From Verrucomicrobiales bacterium (GTDB lineage: Bacteria > Verrucomicrobiota > Verrucomicrobiia > Verrucomicrobiales > DEV007): DNA of 64,000 bases. The position numbers and the translations under genes are program-made. This document shows positions 1 to 10,556 of the stretch, one piece after another. The stretch covers positions 205,806 to 269,805 of the forward strand of contig DUBC01000030.1 in assembly GCA_012960505.1 (NCBI GenBank), written 5' to 3'. Numbering within the stretch: the first letter of the stretch is position 1; every line of letters begins with the position of its first letter. A model generated the notes under the pieces. That model saw only the letters and a program-made list of their open reading frames with translations. It ran no database searches and was not told the DNA's origin.

Positions 1-771
1 TTTTGCAAGTTCAGCAAAATATGTAATGAATGGACGACCAGCAAATGTCTGTCCTTCATCACCTGCCTCATAACGTATGTTCCAATGGTGATCTAGTGAT
101 ATATAAACACGAGCCCAAGATGATTGCCTTCGAACTGCACTATGTACTAGTCGCATGGTGCGTAGATAGTCAGCAGTAAATTCTTTCATAGTGACTCTTC
201 CCATGTTGCTCCACCACCAATGAGAATTAACCTCATTGCCGATAATATAACCTACGACGCGTCCATTCTTTTTTTCCGGATGCGACCACCGTTCTGCAAT
301 AAATTCCATTATAGCAACAAACCAACGACGCCCATCTTCTGTGACGGTGTTAAATGCAGATAACGGGTTAGGACGTTCACGTGCAGCTTTTGGATGCATT
401 ATCAGCTTATTAATTTGTGTATTACCGGACTGATAAGCCAATACTATTAAATTAACTAAGACTCCCCTATCGGATAATTTTTTTATACTAGAATCAATTT
501 TATTGAGATACGTTCTATTGAAGTAATATTCTCTACCGTCCTTAACCCATCTTGGATTGTCAGGGTCACTATTCGGATCAACTAATTGAGTAACATTAAA
601 ATTAAGCGCAGCGTGTTTTACTCCCAAAACTAAAGCATCTTCGACCATTTCAACTTGGAGTCCCTTCTTTGAATTCGCGACGGGGTAAGGCTCGTCATAA
701 CGCGATTTTTCGGCAGAAAGGTACAATGAAGAAAAAAACGTTATAATTATTGTGGGAAGTATGCGCTTCAT
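1..771 (-). CDS. DUF5722 family secreted glycosidase-like protein (partial, C-terminus outside window)
   Basis: The reading frame runs from an ATG at 771 to the window edge without a stop, so only the first 257 residues are visible. Residues 1-20 form a signal peptide (MKRIL, then a hydrophobic stretch ending LSA). The segment beginning KGLQVEMVEDALVLGVKHAALN is what the DUF5722 family has at its N-terminus. Around residues 178-179 there is a GNEVNSHWWW motif; an Asn-Glu at the end of a strand is where clan-A (TIM-barrel) glycoside hydrolases carry the acid/base residue. I infer an exported TIM-barrel protein acting on polysaccharide, but the substrate is unknown. It reads in the same direction as the DUF1501 gene that begins at 2429, with 227 bases between them in which I see no gene. 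Confidence 0.75.
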   Translation of the reverse strand, partial: MKRILPTIIITFFSSLYLSAEKSRYDEPYPVANSKKGLQVEMVEDALVLGVKHAALNFNVTQLVDPNSDPDNPRWVKDGREYYFNRTYLNKIDSSIKKLSDRGVLVNLIVLAYQSGNTQINKLIMHPKAARERPNPLSAFNTVTEDGRRWFVAIMEFIAERWSHPEKKNGRVVGYIIGNEVNSHWWWSNMGRVTMKEFTADYLRTMRLVHSAVRRQSSWARVYISLDHHWNIRYEAGDEGQTFAGRPFITYFAELAK

Positions 772-998
772 TTGGCTTAAGACGTCTTACCGTTCTTCTT
801 CATTAATTTTGATAGCTATTCAAACAAACTATCATCAAGAATCACTTTAAATACAGGGTAACTGCTATTGAAATTATTATTACAATAAAAAGAAAAAACC
901 ACATCCATTGCTACGCCTAAAAAATCTTTTAGTGATTAATTCAAACATTCACTCAATAATAAACATCCTTCTGCATTAGAGAAATGGACAAACAGAGA

Positions 999-2429
999 TC
1001 ACCCAAAGAGATTCATGATCGGTTCAGTGACACCGTCAGGAGTAACGTAGAAAGGGCGTTGCTCAACATTGTAATGGTGATCATGAGGGATTCCCAAGGC
1101 GCGATAAATGCTGGCGTGTAATTGCTGAGTAGAAACCGGATCCTTAACCGTAGTGCATGGCCTTTCATCAGCCGTCTCTCCATAGACGAATCCTTTTTTC
1201 GCACCTCCACCGAAAAGCAAGACACTACCTGCCCCTGTAAAATGCCGGTGCATACCATAGTGCTGAAGACCGTCAATCTTTGGCGGAACATTCACCTGGT
1301 CCTTGACCCTCTTCTCCGGCTTACCCTCCATCATCATGTCACGACTAAATTCGCTAGCAACTACAATTAGTGTACGGTCAAGTAACTTCCGCTCCTCAAG
1401 GTCCAGTACGAGCTGAGCAATAGGTGCATCAATCATAGTCTTAAGCTCCTTCATTCTGGTATGCCCATTGTCGTGAGTGTCCCAATATTTAAATGGGTAG
1501 TACCCATGAGTAACTTCGATGAAACGAGCGCCCGCTTCAGTTAGTCTACGAGCGAGAAGACATCCCAAACCGAAACGCCCTCCCACTTTATAAGTATCGT
1601 AGCTCTCCTTTGATTCTAGGCTAAGATCAAAGGCTTTGCGCGCCTTAGGGCTAGAGAGAAGACGGTGAGCATTATCGATCGACCTCAATAGAGATTCACG
1701 TTGGTATTCAGACCCATGCCGCTGCACCGGGCTCTTAGCGAGCAACTTCTTGTACTCTTGATAGCGCTTAGCAAAGCGCGTGTCGCTCATTCCCTCAGGC
1801 GGTTTAACAGCCTCAACGGCCTGATCCGGTTCAACGAGAAAGAATGGTGCAAACTCACTACCTAAAAAGCCCGCAGTATGAAATGCCTTGAGAGATTCTT
1901 TTTCACCACTATCAAATGTCTGCCCAATATCAATAAAGGCCGGAAGATCTGGGTTAAGCGGTCCAAGAGTACGAGAGACCCATGAACCAATGTGCGGAGC
2001 AGCGACCGTGAGCGGCGGCTCATAAGCCGTGTGCCAATGATACTGATGGCGACTATGAAGAATGAATCCAAGATCCGCTGCTTGATAAGTTTTAATCAAA
2101 GTGCCGCGATCCATCACTGCACCTATCTTTTCCAATCCTTCAGTGAATTTAAGACCATCAACTGCAGTATCGACAGCAGGAAAAGTGGACAGTACCCGCT
2201 TCGGATCGAGGCCCTTCTCATATGGAACGTAACGCTTCGGATCAAAGGTGTCGGTGCTGGCCATTCCTCCTCCCATCCAGAGAACTATTACTGTGTCGGC
2301 GGTGGAATTAAGCGCTTGTTCCTTTACCTTGGCAGCCGCAGACATGGACGGACAACCAGCAGCTAGCGCACCAAGTGTCGCGGTCGAAGCCGTCGAAATA
2401 AAATCACGGCGGTCAATATTAGTCTTCAT
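999..2429 (-). CDS. DUF1501 family protein, Tat-exported
   Basis: This 476-residue protein starts with a twin-arginine signal (RRDFISTAS at residues 7-15, then an Ala-rich stretch). DUF1501 belongs to the alkaline phosphatase/sulfatase fold superfamily, and its biochemical role has not been established. The family features LWMGGGMASTDTFDPK near residue 50 and LIVVASEFSR near 365 are present. The C-terminal third departs from the other DUF1501 copies here: the usual GRDHNP segment is replaced by a longer stretch (DGLQHYGMHRHFTGAG), so this is a divergent subfamily. It lies 17 bases downstream of the PSCyt1/DUF1549/DUF1553 gene on the same strand, and the two are probably co-transcribed. The ATG at 2429 is chosen because it puts the twin-arginine motif near the N-terminus. 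Confidence 0.88.
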   Translation of the reverse strand: MKTNIDRRDFISTASTATLGALAAGCPSMSAAAKVKEQALNSTADTVIVLWMGGGMASTDTFDPKRYVPYEKGLDPKRVLSTFPAVDTAVDGLKFTEGLEKIGAVMDRGTLIKTYQAADLGFILHSRHQYHWHTAYEPPLTVAAPHIGSWVSRTLGPLNPDLPAFIDIGQTFDSGEKESLKAFHTAGFLGSEFAPFFLVEPDQAVEAVKPPEGMSDTRFAKRYQEYKKLLAKSPVQRHGSEYQRESLLRSIDNAHRLLSSPKARKAFDLSLESKESYDTYKVGGRFGLGCLLARRLTEAGARFIEVTHGYYPFKYWDTHDNGHTRMKELKTMIDAPIAQLVLDLEERKLLDRTLIVVASEFSRDMMMEGKPEKRVKDQVNVPPKIDGLQHYGMHRHFTGAGSVLLFGGGAKKGFVYGETADERPCTTVKDPVSTQQLHASIYRALGIPHDHHYNVEQRPFYVTPDGVTEPIMNLFG

Positions 2430-2446
2430 TTATAGCTTTCTTATGT

Positions 2447-4345
2447 TTAATGAATTAACTGGAATTCTGGATGCATTGCAAGCATCCAGAGAAGGTCTTC
2501 GACGCCTTTAGCGTTAACCGGATCCCCTATAATTTTCTGAGCGGATTTTTTCTCTAGTTCAGACGGAAGACGGCCCAAGGCACTGGAAAAGATAGAGCCA
2601 ACGATCAGCTCAGGCCCTTGTCCTGCTTTAACCCATGCCTGCCCGCCACGCATCATTAAATCGGCAACCGGCTTACCATTAGATAATTCTATTAACTGAG
2701 CAGTGGTCGCGGCCGATTCGCGTCGAGTGACCACAACATCACGCTTGGGTCGTCCAAGAGTTCGCATGAGCCTATCAAGGTTTCTCATGCCTGCCCTCTT
2801 TCGACCGGTGTCCCGATCCTTTGCATCAGAACTCGCCGCGAGAATGATCTGGTCAAGACCATCAAGAAATTGCTCAGCCGATATACGCCGCACGGCAGGG
2901 CCTTCGAAAATATATTCTTCTGCATCCTCATCAAAAGCCACTGATGGCCGCTGGTAGGCATTAGAAGTAAGAATCAAATTTATTGTGTGCTTTAGATCAT
3001 AACCATGCTCAACAAGATCAACAGCGAGCCAATCGAGCAGGTCCTGGTTCCAACTCGGGTTATCCATTTCATCGACCGGTTCAACTAGTCCGCGGCCGAG
3101 AAATATAGCCCATAACCGATTAACTACTGTGCGCGCAAGTCTCCCATTCTTTGGTGAAGTTATGATTTTTGATAACTGCTTCACTCGCTCGGAGCGGGAA
3201 GCTTCTGGATCAATATTGCCAAGCTCCGGATAAAGAAATGCAGGAGAAGCCTTTTCGCCTGTCGGCTTATTACAACGATGAACATCCATGGGCCCGTCAG
3301 AAAATATCGAGGCCAGCGCATAGGTCTGCTTGAGCGTCCAGTCATTGATAAATGAATCATGGCAAGAAGCACATTTAATATTCAGACCTAGGAATACCTG
3401 AGCAACGTTCTGGGCTGCCTGCATCTCCGCAACCTGTGAAGCATTCACCGTTCCACGCCAAACAATACCTTTAATAAAGCCATCAGAACCATTCACCGGA
3501 TCAATAAGTTCACGAACGAACTGATCATAAGATTTATTTTCGATCAGAGATTTTCTCAACCAATCAGTGATCTTTTTACCTCCCCCCCCATGATACTGGC
3601 GCGTATAACTATTACGAAAGCAATCATTCCAAAAAGTAATCCAATGCTCCGCATAACTCTCATTATCTTTCAGTAATTCAGAAACGAGGAGAGCTCGCTT
3701 TTCTTCACTTTTATCGGCACTGAATCTTTTAACCTCACCTGGACTTGGAAGTAATCCAATCGTATCAAGAAAGGCACGTCGCGCATATACTCCATCACTC
3801 ACAAAGACCTTCGGGTCTAATTTGTGTTTCTTGTAATATGGAGACAAAAGACGATCAATCGGGTTCGGTTCAGGTCCTTGCGGAAGCTCAACCTTACGTG
3901 GAGCCACGGGAACATTTCGGAACTTTGCAAAAGTGAACCCCTTCTCCCATTGCAATCCCTGATCTATCCATGCACGCAAAAGTGCAACCTCAGCAAGAGG
4001 TAAACGATCACCCTTAGCCGGCATTAACTCATCTGGATCATTGCTCAGTAACAAATTAACTAGCAAACTAGCTGAACCCTTACCCTTAACGATTGCCGGA
4101 CCACTATCTCCACCTGCCTCGACAGAATGCACATGATCGATACTGAACCCTCCCTTACTTTTCCCATTAGCATGACACTTGGTGCAGTTCTTCTCTAGAA
4201 TCGGTTTGATATCGGAAGCAAAATCAACAATTTTCTTTATAGGATCCGGCATCTCTCGCGGAATCGGCGGAGCCGCGAACCCAAGGGAAGTTATCAGCAT
4301 TGCGATGACTTGCCAGATTAAAAAAAATGCCATTTTTTGACCCAT
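2447..4345 (-). CDS. PSCyt1-DUF1549-DUF1553 secreted haem-motif protein
   Basis: 632 residues with an N-terminal signal sequence (hydrophobic residues 6-24). A cytochrome-like PSCyt1 domain carries CTKCH at residues 54-58, within the family context NCTKCHANGKSKGG. DUF1549 (PSCyt2) follows, with CASCH at residues 325-329, then DUF1553 (PSD1) to the end (typical ARTVVNRLWAIFLGRG, and ending near the last residues MHPEF). Two CxxCH motifs suggest covalent haem c, but this is inference. Among the four DUF1549/DUF1553 proteins in the window only this one has the N-terminal PSCyt1 domain. It is the first gene of a pair with the DUF1501 gene ending at 999. The function of such pairs is not known; in PVC bacteria they accompany polysaccharide-degradation genes. 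Confidence 0.9.
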   Translation of the reverse strand: MGQKMAFFLIWQVIAMLITSLGFAAPPIPREMPDPIKKIVDFASDIKPILEKNCTKCHANGKSKGGFSIDHVHSVEAGGDSGPAIVKGKGSASLLVNLLLSNDPDELMPAKGDRLPLAEVALLRAWIDQGLQWEKGFTFAKFRNVPVAPRKVELPQGPEPNPIDRLLSPYYKKHKLDPKVFVSDGVYARRAFLDTIGLLPSPGEVKRFSADKSEEKRALLVSELLKDNESYAEHWITFWNDCFRNSYTRQYHGGGGKKITDWLRKSLIENKSYDQFVRELIDPVNGSDGFIKGIVWRGTVNASQVAEMQAAQNVAQVFLGLNIKCASCHDSFINDWTLKQTYALASIFSDGPMDVHRCNKPTGEKASPAFLYPELGNIDPEASRSERVKQLSKIITSPKNGRLARTVVNRLWAIFLGRGLVEPVDEMDNPSWNQDLLDWLAVDLVEHGYDLKHTINLILTSNAYQRPSVAFDEDAEEYIFEGPAVRRISAEQFLDGLDQIILAASSDAKDRDTGRKRAGMRNLDRLMRTLGRPKRDVVVTRRESAATTAQLIELSNGKPVADLMMRGGQAWVKAGQGPELIVGSIFSSALGRLPSELEKKSAQKIIGDPVNAKGVEDLLWMLAMHPEFQLIH

Positions 4346-4561
4346 AGTTTGTTGAGCGGTTAAGCTTAATTTATTTTAGGTCCAATTTTATCAGTTGTCA
4401 GGCCAAATCGAATAACTTAACAACACTGCTATCCTTACAAAGCAAAGAGTACCGATTCACTACTGCAATAAAAATTAGCAAAAGCCATTCCTAGGATTTT
4501 TTCTTAGCTAACGAAAGATAGGAGCAGTTCAATCATGGATTAAATGAAAGCTGTATTCTTT

Positions 4562-5020
4562 TTAGTTTTGACCTTTAAGGACTGACTCAACAGCCACAAG
4601 CAATTCCTTAGGCTGATCAGTTCCAATTCTATATTTGCGTTCATTCTTGAGCTGAATTTCAATGGCATCTAGTCCCGACACATTATAAAGCCAACCACTT
4701 CGAATCTTTTTGATGCCAAAACCATTGTACCATCGATTCCGAACTACCTTCACCCTACAGATGTCAGCAATAGAAAAGTTCTTCCGGATCAGACCAATAC
4801 CAAATGAAAGAGAAATATCGCTTGGAGATATCCGAACAGTCAATGAATGAAAAAGAATAAAAATCACCGCAAGCATCACAATTATAGAGGCTAGAGCAAT
4901 AGTAGCTCCTTTATCACCTAAAGCCAACATCAACACAAATATACTACCAAAGAAAAGCAGACACGAACCTAGCATAACCCGGATGTATTCTCCAGGCTGT
5001 GTATGTTCATACAAGTACAT
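4562..5020 (-). CDS. Small membrane protein with bacterial PH-like domain
   Basis: 152 residues starting at an ATG at 5020. Two hydrophobic helices (about residues 14-33 and 38-58) are followed by a soluble beta-rich C-terminal half (LTVRISPSDISLSFGIGLIR, then VKVVRNRWYNGFGIK). A helix pair followed by a short segment of alternating strands that mentions its own orientation residues (W, R/K) is typical of bacterial PH-domain membrane proteins; I do not recognise a specific family. The sequence ends with a helix, VAVESVLKG. It is transcribed divergently from the DUF1549/DUF1553 gene at 5088 with 67 bases between starts, so the two may share a control region. It is the only non-exported-looking protein in this part of the cluster. 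Confidence 0.6.
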   Translation of the reverse strand: MYLYEHTQPGEYIRVMLGSCLLFFGSIFVLMLALGDKGATIALASIIVMLAVIFILFHSLTVRISPSDISLSFGIGLIRKNFSIADICRVKVVRNRWYNGFGIKKIRSGWLYNVSGLDAIEIQLKNERKYRIGTDQPKELLVAVESVLKGQN

Positions 5021-5087
5021 CTACAATTCATTCTATTCTCAATTCTGGACTCTTTACATCGATAGTATCGTTACTTAAAACTAATTA

Positions 5088-7688
5088 ATGCTCCGTTTGA
5101 TTGCCAGTTTCATCTTTTGCCTTAGTTTTACATCCGCTGAAGAAACACATTGGAGCCTACGCCCGCTTGAACAACCGGCTATTCCTAAAAGCAATCACAC
5201 CTCTCCAGTCGATGCCTTTATTTGGACGCAACTTGAAAGTGCTGGACTCTCATTCTCGGCCCTTGCAAAGAAACGCGTATGGATCAGACGTGTCTATTTT
5301 AATCTAATAGGGCTACCACCTTCGCCTGCAGAAATTCATGCTTATCTTAATAACACTCAACCTAATGCAGAGGAGCTAGTAGTAGACAAGCTCTTAGTAA
5401 GCCCACGTCATGGTGAACGTTGGGCAAGGCATTGGATGGACGTTGTGCGATACGCTGAAACTCATGGTCATGATGAAGATGCTATACGGGAAAATGCCTG
5501 GCCCTACCGTGATTGGCTAATCCGTGCATTGAACGACGATATGCCCTACTCCAACTTTGTCCGTTCACAGGTTGCAGGTGACATGATAATTGAGGACGTT
5601 CCGGATGCTACGGCAGCAACAGGATTCCTCGCCTGCGGACCATGGGATTCGAGTTCACAAATGGGAATTCAAGATGGCACCACAGACAAAAAAATCGCTC
5701 AGTACCTAGATCGTGACGACATGCTCAGCGCAACTATGTCAACTTTTACGAGTACCACCGTTCATTGTGCACGGTGCCATGATCATAAATTTGATCCCAT
5801 TTCACTGCAAGATTACTATTCCTTGCAAGCCGTATTTGCCGGAGTGGACAAGGCTGATCGCCTTTTTGATAATGACCAGAAGATCTCCCGCAAGCGCGCC
5901 AGTTTACTTGCAGAACAGCAACAGTTCGCAAATAAAATAAACGATCCAGATGTTACCAAAGAGATTTCGATTTGGGCTACAAGGTTAGAAAGAAGTTTAC
6001 CTGTATGGGTTCCTTTAATCCTAAAAAAAGTAAACTCTTCGACTGGAACGCCCCACACTGTACTGCCCGATAATTCTGTTCTATTTAAAGGGACTCCACC
6101 AGAAAGGGACACATACAATATTAGCGGCATCACTGATCTTAAAAAGTTAACGGCCGTGCAGATCGAGGTTCTAACCGATCCTTCTCTCCCCATGAATGGG
6201 CCCGGTCGTGCACCTAATGGCAATTTACATCTGTCTGAAATTCACGTCCATATCGACGATCAACCAGTGCCAATTATTCGTGCCTCGTCCGACTTCAATC
6301 AGGCCGATTGGGAAATCGGCAAAGCATTTGATGGTAATGAACAAACCGCATGGGGCATCCATCCTCAAGAAGGGCAATCGCACCAATCCGTATTTATCTT
6401 TAACGAACCGATCTCAATCTTCAAAGAGACGAGTATTAAAATCACACTCAAGCAACTTCATGGAGGAAGCCATTTGATTGGTCGATTACGAATCGGGTTA
6501 ACAGACGGTAAGGACCCTGACGGTGAGCTATCAATCCCAACAAAAATAGCCAATATTATTAAAATACCTAGAGATGGGCAATCCTCTGAGCAAAAGAAGG
6601 CGCTCGCCTTGCACTACTTAAAGACCAAAAATTCAGAAGAGCTAGCTACCCTCCCTGAACCGGGCAAAGTTTTCGGAGTTACAAGTAACTTTACTGCTCT
6701 CGGAAACTTTAAACCTGCCATAAAACCTCGTGTAGTACACATTCTGGAAAGAGGAGACATCCACTCACCGCAAGAGGTTGCTACCCCAGGAACACTGTCC
6801 TGCATTACTGGATTACCATCAAGATTTCAGATCCCCAAAGAACATAATGAGGGTGCACGTCGTCTGGCCCTGGCTAACTGGCTATCAGATCCCAATAATA
6901 TTCTAACATGGCGCTCAATCGTTAACCGTGTATGGCACTACCACTTCGGTCGCGGAATAGTTTCAACTCCTAACGATTTTGGCAAGATGGGAACTGCCCC
7001 AACCCACCCAAAACTACTGGATTGGTTAGCTGTTGAATTTCGCAATCGTGGCGGAAGCCTAAAGTGGCTACATAAAACGATCGTCTTAAGCACGACGTAC
7101 CGCCAATCAACAAACGATCGCCCTGAATGCCAGGCCATCGACTCCGGAAACAAACTCCTCTGGCGTATGAATCGTCAGAGACTCGATGCTGAATCCATTC
7201 ACGATACCGTTCTCAGCCTTTCTGGCATGCTCGACTTAACGATGGGCGGACCCTCTGCACGACAATTTACTAGTAAAAAAGGAATACATATTACACCGAC
7301 GCTCAACTATCTCGGCTTCAATCCAGATGACCCTGCAAACCTAAGACGAAGCGTCTATCGATTCGTCTTCCGAACCGTACCTGATCCGCTGATGGAGGCA
7401 CTTGATTGCCCAAACGCATCACAACTGGCACCTCGCCGCGAATCATCAGTTACCGCACTGCAGGCACTGGCAATGTTAAATAATCGGTTCCTCGTACGGC
7501 AATCAGAGCACATCGCTAACAAACTTAAAAATGAAACCGATCCTACTGGCGAACTGTTCCTACGAGCTTATGGCCGCCCAGGCACAGCGTCAGAAATTAT
7601 GGCTGTGACAAACTATAAGAACGCCCATGGCCTGGCAAATACTTGCCGAGTTATCCTCAACAGTAGCGAATTTCTCTACATCCAATAA
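5088..7688 (+). CDS. DUF1549-DUF1553 secreted protein with inserted carbohydrate-binding-like region
   Basis: 866 residues; signal peptide at residues 1-17 (MLRLIASFIFCLSFTSA). There is no PSCyt1 domain. DUF1549 runs from about residue 40 to 255 and contains CARCH at 227-231 followed by DHKFDPI. DUF1553 runs from about 590 to the end (ANWLSDPNNILTWRSIVNRVWHYHFGRG; terminal SSEFLYIQ). Between them, roughly residues 300-500, is a beta-rich stretch with NLHLSEIHVHIDD and AFDGNEQTAWGIHPQEG, which resembles a galactose-binding (F5/8-like) fold; that assignment is inference. It is followed after 5 bases by a DUF1501 gene, so the two form a translationally close pair. The ATG at 5088 has no clear Shine-Dalgarno sequence. 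Confidence 0.9.
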   Translation: MLRLIASFIFCLSFTSAEETHWSLRPLEQPAIPKSNHTSPVDAFIWTQLESAGLSFSALAKKRVWIRRVYFNLIGLPPSPAEIHAYLNNTQPNAEELVVDKLLVSPRHGERWARHWMDVVRYAETHGHDEDAIRENAWPYRDWLIRALNDDMPYSNFVRSQVAGDMIIEDVPDATAATGFLACGPWDSSSQMGIQDGTTDKKIAQYLDRDDMLSATMSTFTSTTVHCARCHDHKFDPISLQDYYSLQAVFAGVDKADRLFDNDQKISRKRASLLAEQQQFANKINDPDVTKEISIWATRLERSLPVWVPLILKKVNSSTGTPHTVLPDNSVLFKGTPPERDTYNISGITDLKKLTAVQIEVLTDPSLPMNGPGRAPNGNLHLSEIHVHIDDQPVPIIRASSDFNQADWEIGKAFDGNEQTAWGIHPQEGQSHQSVFIFNEPISIFKETSIKITLKQLHGGSHLIGRLRIGLTDGKDPDGELSIPTKIANIIKIPRDGQSSEQKKALALHYLKTKNSEELATLPEPGKVFGVTSNFTALGNFKPAIKPRVVHILERGDIHSPQEVATPGTLSCITGLPSRFQIPKEHNEGARRLALANWLSDPNNILTWRSIVNRVWHYHFGRGIVSTPNDFGKMGTAPTHPKLLDWLAVEFRNRGGSLKWLHKTIVLSTTYRQSTNDRPECQAIDSGNKLLWRMNRQRLDAESIHDTVLSLSGMLDLTMGGPSARQFTSKKGIHITPTLNYLGFNPDDPANLRRSVYRFVFRTVPDPLMEALDCPNASQLAPRRESSVTALQALAMLNNRFLVRQSEHIANKLKNETDPTGELFLRAYGRPGTASEIMAVTNYKNAHGLANTCRVILNSSEFLYIQ

Positions 7689-7693
7689 TCCAA

Positions 7694-9088
7694 ATGCGAT
7701 CACCAATCAACAGACGTGACTTTCTTCTGCGCAGCGGCGGCGGATTCGGTGGTCTGGCTATGTCACAGGTGTTGGGGTCTAATAATTCAATCCCTCACCA
7801 CACACCCAAGGCAAAACGCGTAATTCAGTTATTCATGAATGGCGGCGTTAGCCAAATGGACACTTTTGATCCTAAACCAAAACTAAAAGAACTTAATGGC
7901 CAAACCTTCGATCCCGGTGCCGGAGAACTGGTTGAGTCGGTAACCAATTCGCCCGGATTCAAAGTACTAGCAAGCCCCTTTGAATTCAAACAACACGGCC
8001 AAAGTGGTCGTTGGGTCAGTAGTGTTTTTCCCCATATGGCTAAGATAGTCGATGATCTCACATTCCTTACATCAATGACATCTAAGACTAACGTGCACGG
8101 ATTGGGTAGCTACATGCAAAATACCGGATTCACTCTACCTGGATTCCCATGCATGGGCGCCTGGATCAGTTACGGTCTGGGAAATATCAGCAAGGACCTG
8201 CCGGAGTTTGTCGTAATGCCTGATCCAAAAGGATTACCCTACAACAACCTTGGAAATTTTACCGCCGGCTTCCTTCCAGCAAAACATCAAGGCACAGTAA
8301 TCAACGTTAAAAGTAATTCACCGATCAATTACCTGTTCCCGCCTCAGGAGGCAAAACAAATTACACCACAAAGCGAATCGGACGGCCTTGAACTTCTAAA
8401 ATCCCTCAATCAAAACTACGCACAGAGATTCCCATCTGACTCTCAACTTGAAGCGCGGATTAAATCTTATGAACTCGCCGCACGAATGCAGTTAAGCGCA
8501 CCTCATATTTTCGATCTGTCGGGGGAAACAGAGGTAACTAAAAAACTCTACGGTCTAGAAGGAGACAAGACAGCGGATTTCGCAAGGCGCTGTATCATTG
8601 GCCGCAGAATGCTTGAAAGCGGTGTTCGCTTCGTACAAATCTGGAGCGGAGCAGGTGGCCCAACCAATAATTGGGATAACCACGCCAACATCAGTACCGA
8701 ACTCCCAAAAATGACACAGCAAGTCGATCAACCAATCGCCGCATTAGTAAGAGATTTAAAATCTCGCGGCATGCTCGAAGACACACTTGTAATCTGGACA
8801 ACCGAATTTGGCCGTATGCCTTTCAGCCAAGGTAAAGCTGGTCGTGATCACAACGGGGGCAGCTTTTTAACCTGGCTCGCCGGAGCCGGTATAAAACCAG
8901 GCATTGCTCATGGACAAAGCGATGAGTGGGCATGGAAAGCCCAAAAGGAAATTTGGTGTTATGACCTTCACGCAACCATTCTACACCTCCTAGGAATAGA
9001 CCATGAAAAGCTCTCAGTCCGCCATAACGGCATAAACAGACGACTCACAGACGTACACGGTCATGTAATTAATGAAATCTTAGCGTAG
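7694..9088 (+). CDS. DUF1501 family protein, Tat-exported
   Basis: 464 residues with a twin-arginine signal (NRRDFLLRSGGGFGG, residues 6-20). The full set of DUF1501 landmarks is present: LFMNGGVSQMDTFDPKP, DTLVIWTTEFGRMPFSQGK, GRDHNGGSFLTWLAGAG and HATILHLLGIDHEKL. The fold is that of the alkaline phosphatase/sulfatase superfamily, but whether these proteins are enzymes is not established. It begins 5 bases after the DUF1549/DUF1553 gene and is presumably co-translated with it. It ends 9 bases from the stop of another DUF1501 gene on the opposite strand, so the two pairs meet tail to tail. Confidence 0.92.
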   Translation: MRSPINRRDFLLRSGGGFGGLAMSQVLGSNNSIPHHTPKAKRVIQLFMNGGVSQMDTFDPKPKLKELNGQTFDPGAGELVESVTNSPGFKVLASPFEFKQHGQSGRWVSSVFPHMAKIVDDLTFLTSMTSKTNVHGLGSYMQNTGFTLPGFPCMGAWISYGLGNISKDLPEFVVMPDPKGLPYNNLGNFTAGFLPAKHQGTVINVKSNSPINYLFPPQEAKQITPQSESDGLELLKSLNQNYAQRFPSDSQLEARIKSYELAARMQLSAPHIFDLSGETEVTKKLYGLEGDKTADFARRCIIGRRMLESGVRFVQIWSGAGGPTNNWDNHANISTELPKMTQQVDQPIAALVRDLKSRGMLEDTLVIWTTEFGRMPFSQGKAGRDHNGGSFLTWLAGAGIKPGIAHGQSDEWAWKAQKEIWCYDLHATILHLLGIDHEKLSVRHNGINRRLTDVHGHVINEILA

Positions 9089-9097
9089 AGGGAAAAA

Positions 9098-10556
9098 TCA
9101 AGCGATGACGCCTTCTATTACCCTACCATGAACATCAGTGAGACTTTCTTTGCGTCCTTGGTGGAAGTAAGTAAGCAATTCATGGTCTATACCCATAAGA
9201 TGTAGAATAGTGGCATGTATATCATGCACATGGGCACGATCGACCATAGCTTCAAAACCAAATTCATCGGTTTCTCCATAAACTGTTCCCCCCTTGACCC
9301 CACTACCAGCCATCCACATTGAAAAACCATAGGGATTATGATTACGACCAGGTGCATCTTTACCTTCACTGAAAGGCATGCGACCAAATTCCCCCCCCCA
9401 CACCACTAAAGTTTCATCAAGCAAACCTCGCTGATCAAGATCCTCTAGCAGAGCAGCGATTGGCTGATCCACTTCTGATCCATGACGACCATGATTCTTT
9501 TCTATTGATTCATGAGCATCCCAAGTTTCTTCCAAATGGCCCCCACCGGAGTATAGTTGTATAAAACGGACACCTCTTTCAACTAGACGTCGAGCAATCA
9601 AACAATTCTTACCAAATTCATCAGTGGGAAACTTGCCCACACCATACGATTCTAATGTTTGACGAGATTCATCCGAAAGATCCACAGCTTCTGGAGCTTC
9701 GGCCTGCATCCTGTAGGCGAGTTCATAATTCTGAATTCTCGCGGCAAGCTCCTCCGATTCTTCTCGAGCAATAAGATGCTTGCGATTGAGTTTATCAAGG
9801 AAGTTGAGTTGGTTACGCTGTGCCTTACCTGTAAAATTCTTTGGGCCATTCAGATCAAGGATTGGACTTCCCGTTGGGCGGAACAGAGTCCCTTGATAGG
9901 TTGCAGGCATGAATCCACTTGACCAGTTCGGCATTCCACTGATTGGCCCTCCTCTCTTATCCAACATAACAACATAAGAAGGAAGGCTATCATTTTCACT
10001 TCCCAGTCCGTAGGTCACCCATGTTCCAAGAGAAGGACGCCCAATTAATGGCATCCCTGTATTCATCTGTACTAGAGCAGATCCATGAGCATGACTATCA
10101 GCGTGACAAGAGCGTATCACCGCCAACTTATCGACGTGCTTGCGGATATTTGGAAAATAATCTGAAACCAAAATTCCACACTCCCCACCAGGGCGGAATG
10201 GGCGCCAATTAGGGGTAAGAAAACCTACCCTCCTTCCCCCAGAATTAATGTATCTTTTATCTTGAGGTAAAGATTTACCAGCATACTTCCGTAACTCAGG
10301 CTTATAATCGAAAGTGTCGACCTGACTGGGTCCACCATTCATCATTAAGAAAATACAGCTCTTAGCCTTTGTGTTGAAATGAGATGGCCTAGGAGCTAGA
10401 GGGCCATCGGCACCGAGACTCTTTTGTGGAAAAAATCCACTTCCAGAAAGCAGCGATGTTAATGCGAGACCAGAAAAACCGCCTCCCATTTCCCAAGCAA
10501 ATTCCCTTCTAGTCTGTCCACATGGGAAAGAACTTCTATGTGTTCGATTAATCAAT
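9098..10556 (-). CDS. DUF1501 family protein
   Basis: About 485 residues. The signal region reads CGQTRREFAWEMGGGFSGLAL, a typical start for this family. The open frame extends upstream to 10603, but the most economical start is a TTG at 10556, which overlaps the stop of the upstream DUF1549/DUF1553 gene (TAA at 10550-10548) by 9 bases and gives INRTHRSSF before the Tat-like motif; there is no ATG nearby. Landmarks include FLMMNGGPSQVDTFD, DETLVVWGGEFGRMPFSEGK, GRNHNPYGFSMWMAGSG and HDIHATILHLMGIDHELLTYF. It closely resembles the DUF1501 copy at 35052-36452 and is the last gene of the long minus-strand run. Confidence 0.88.
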
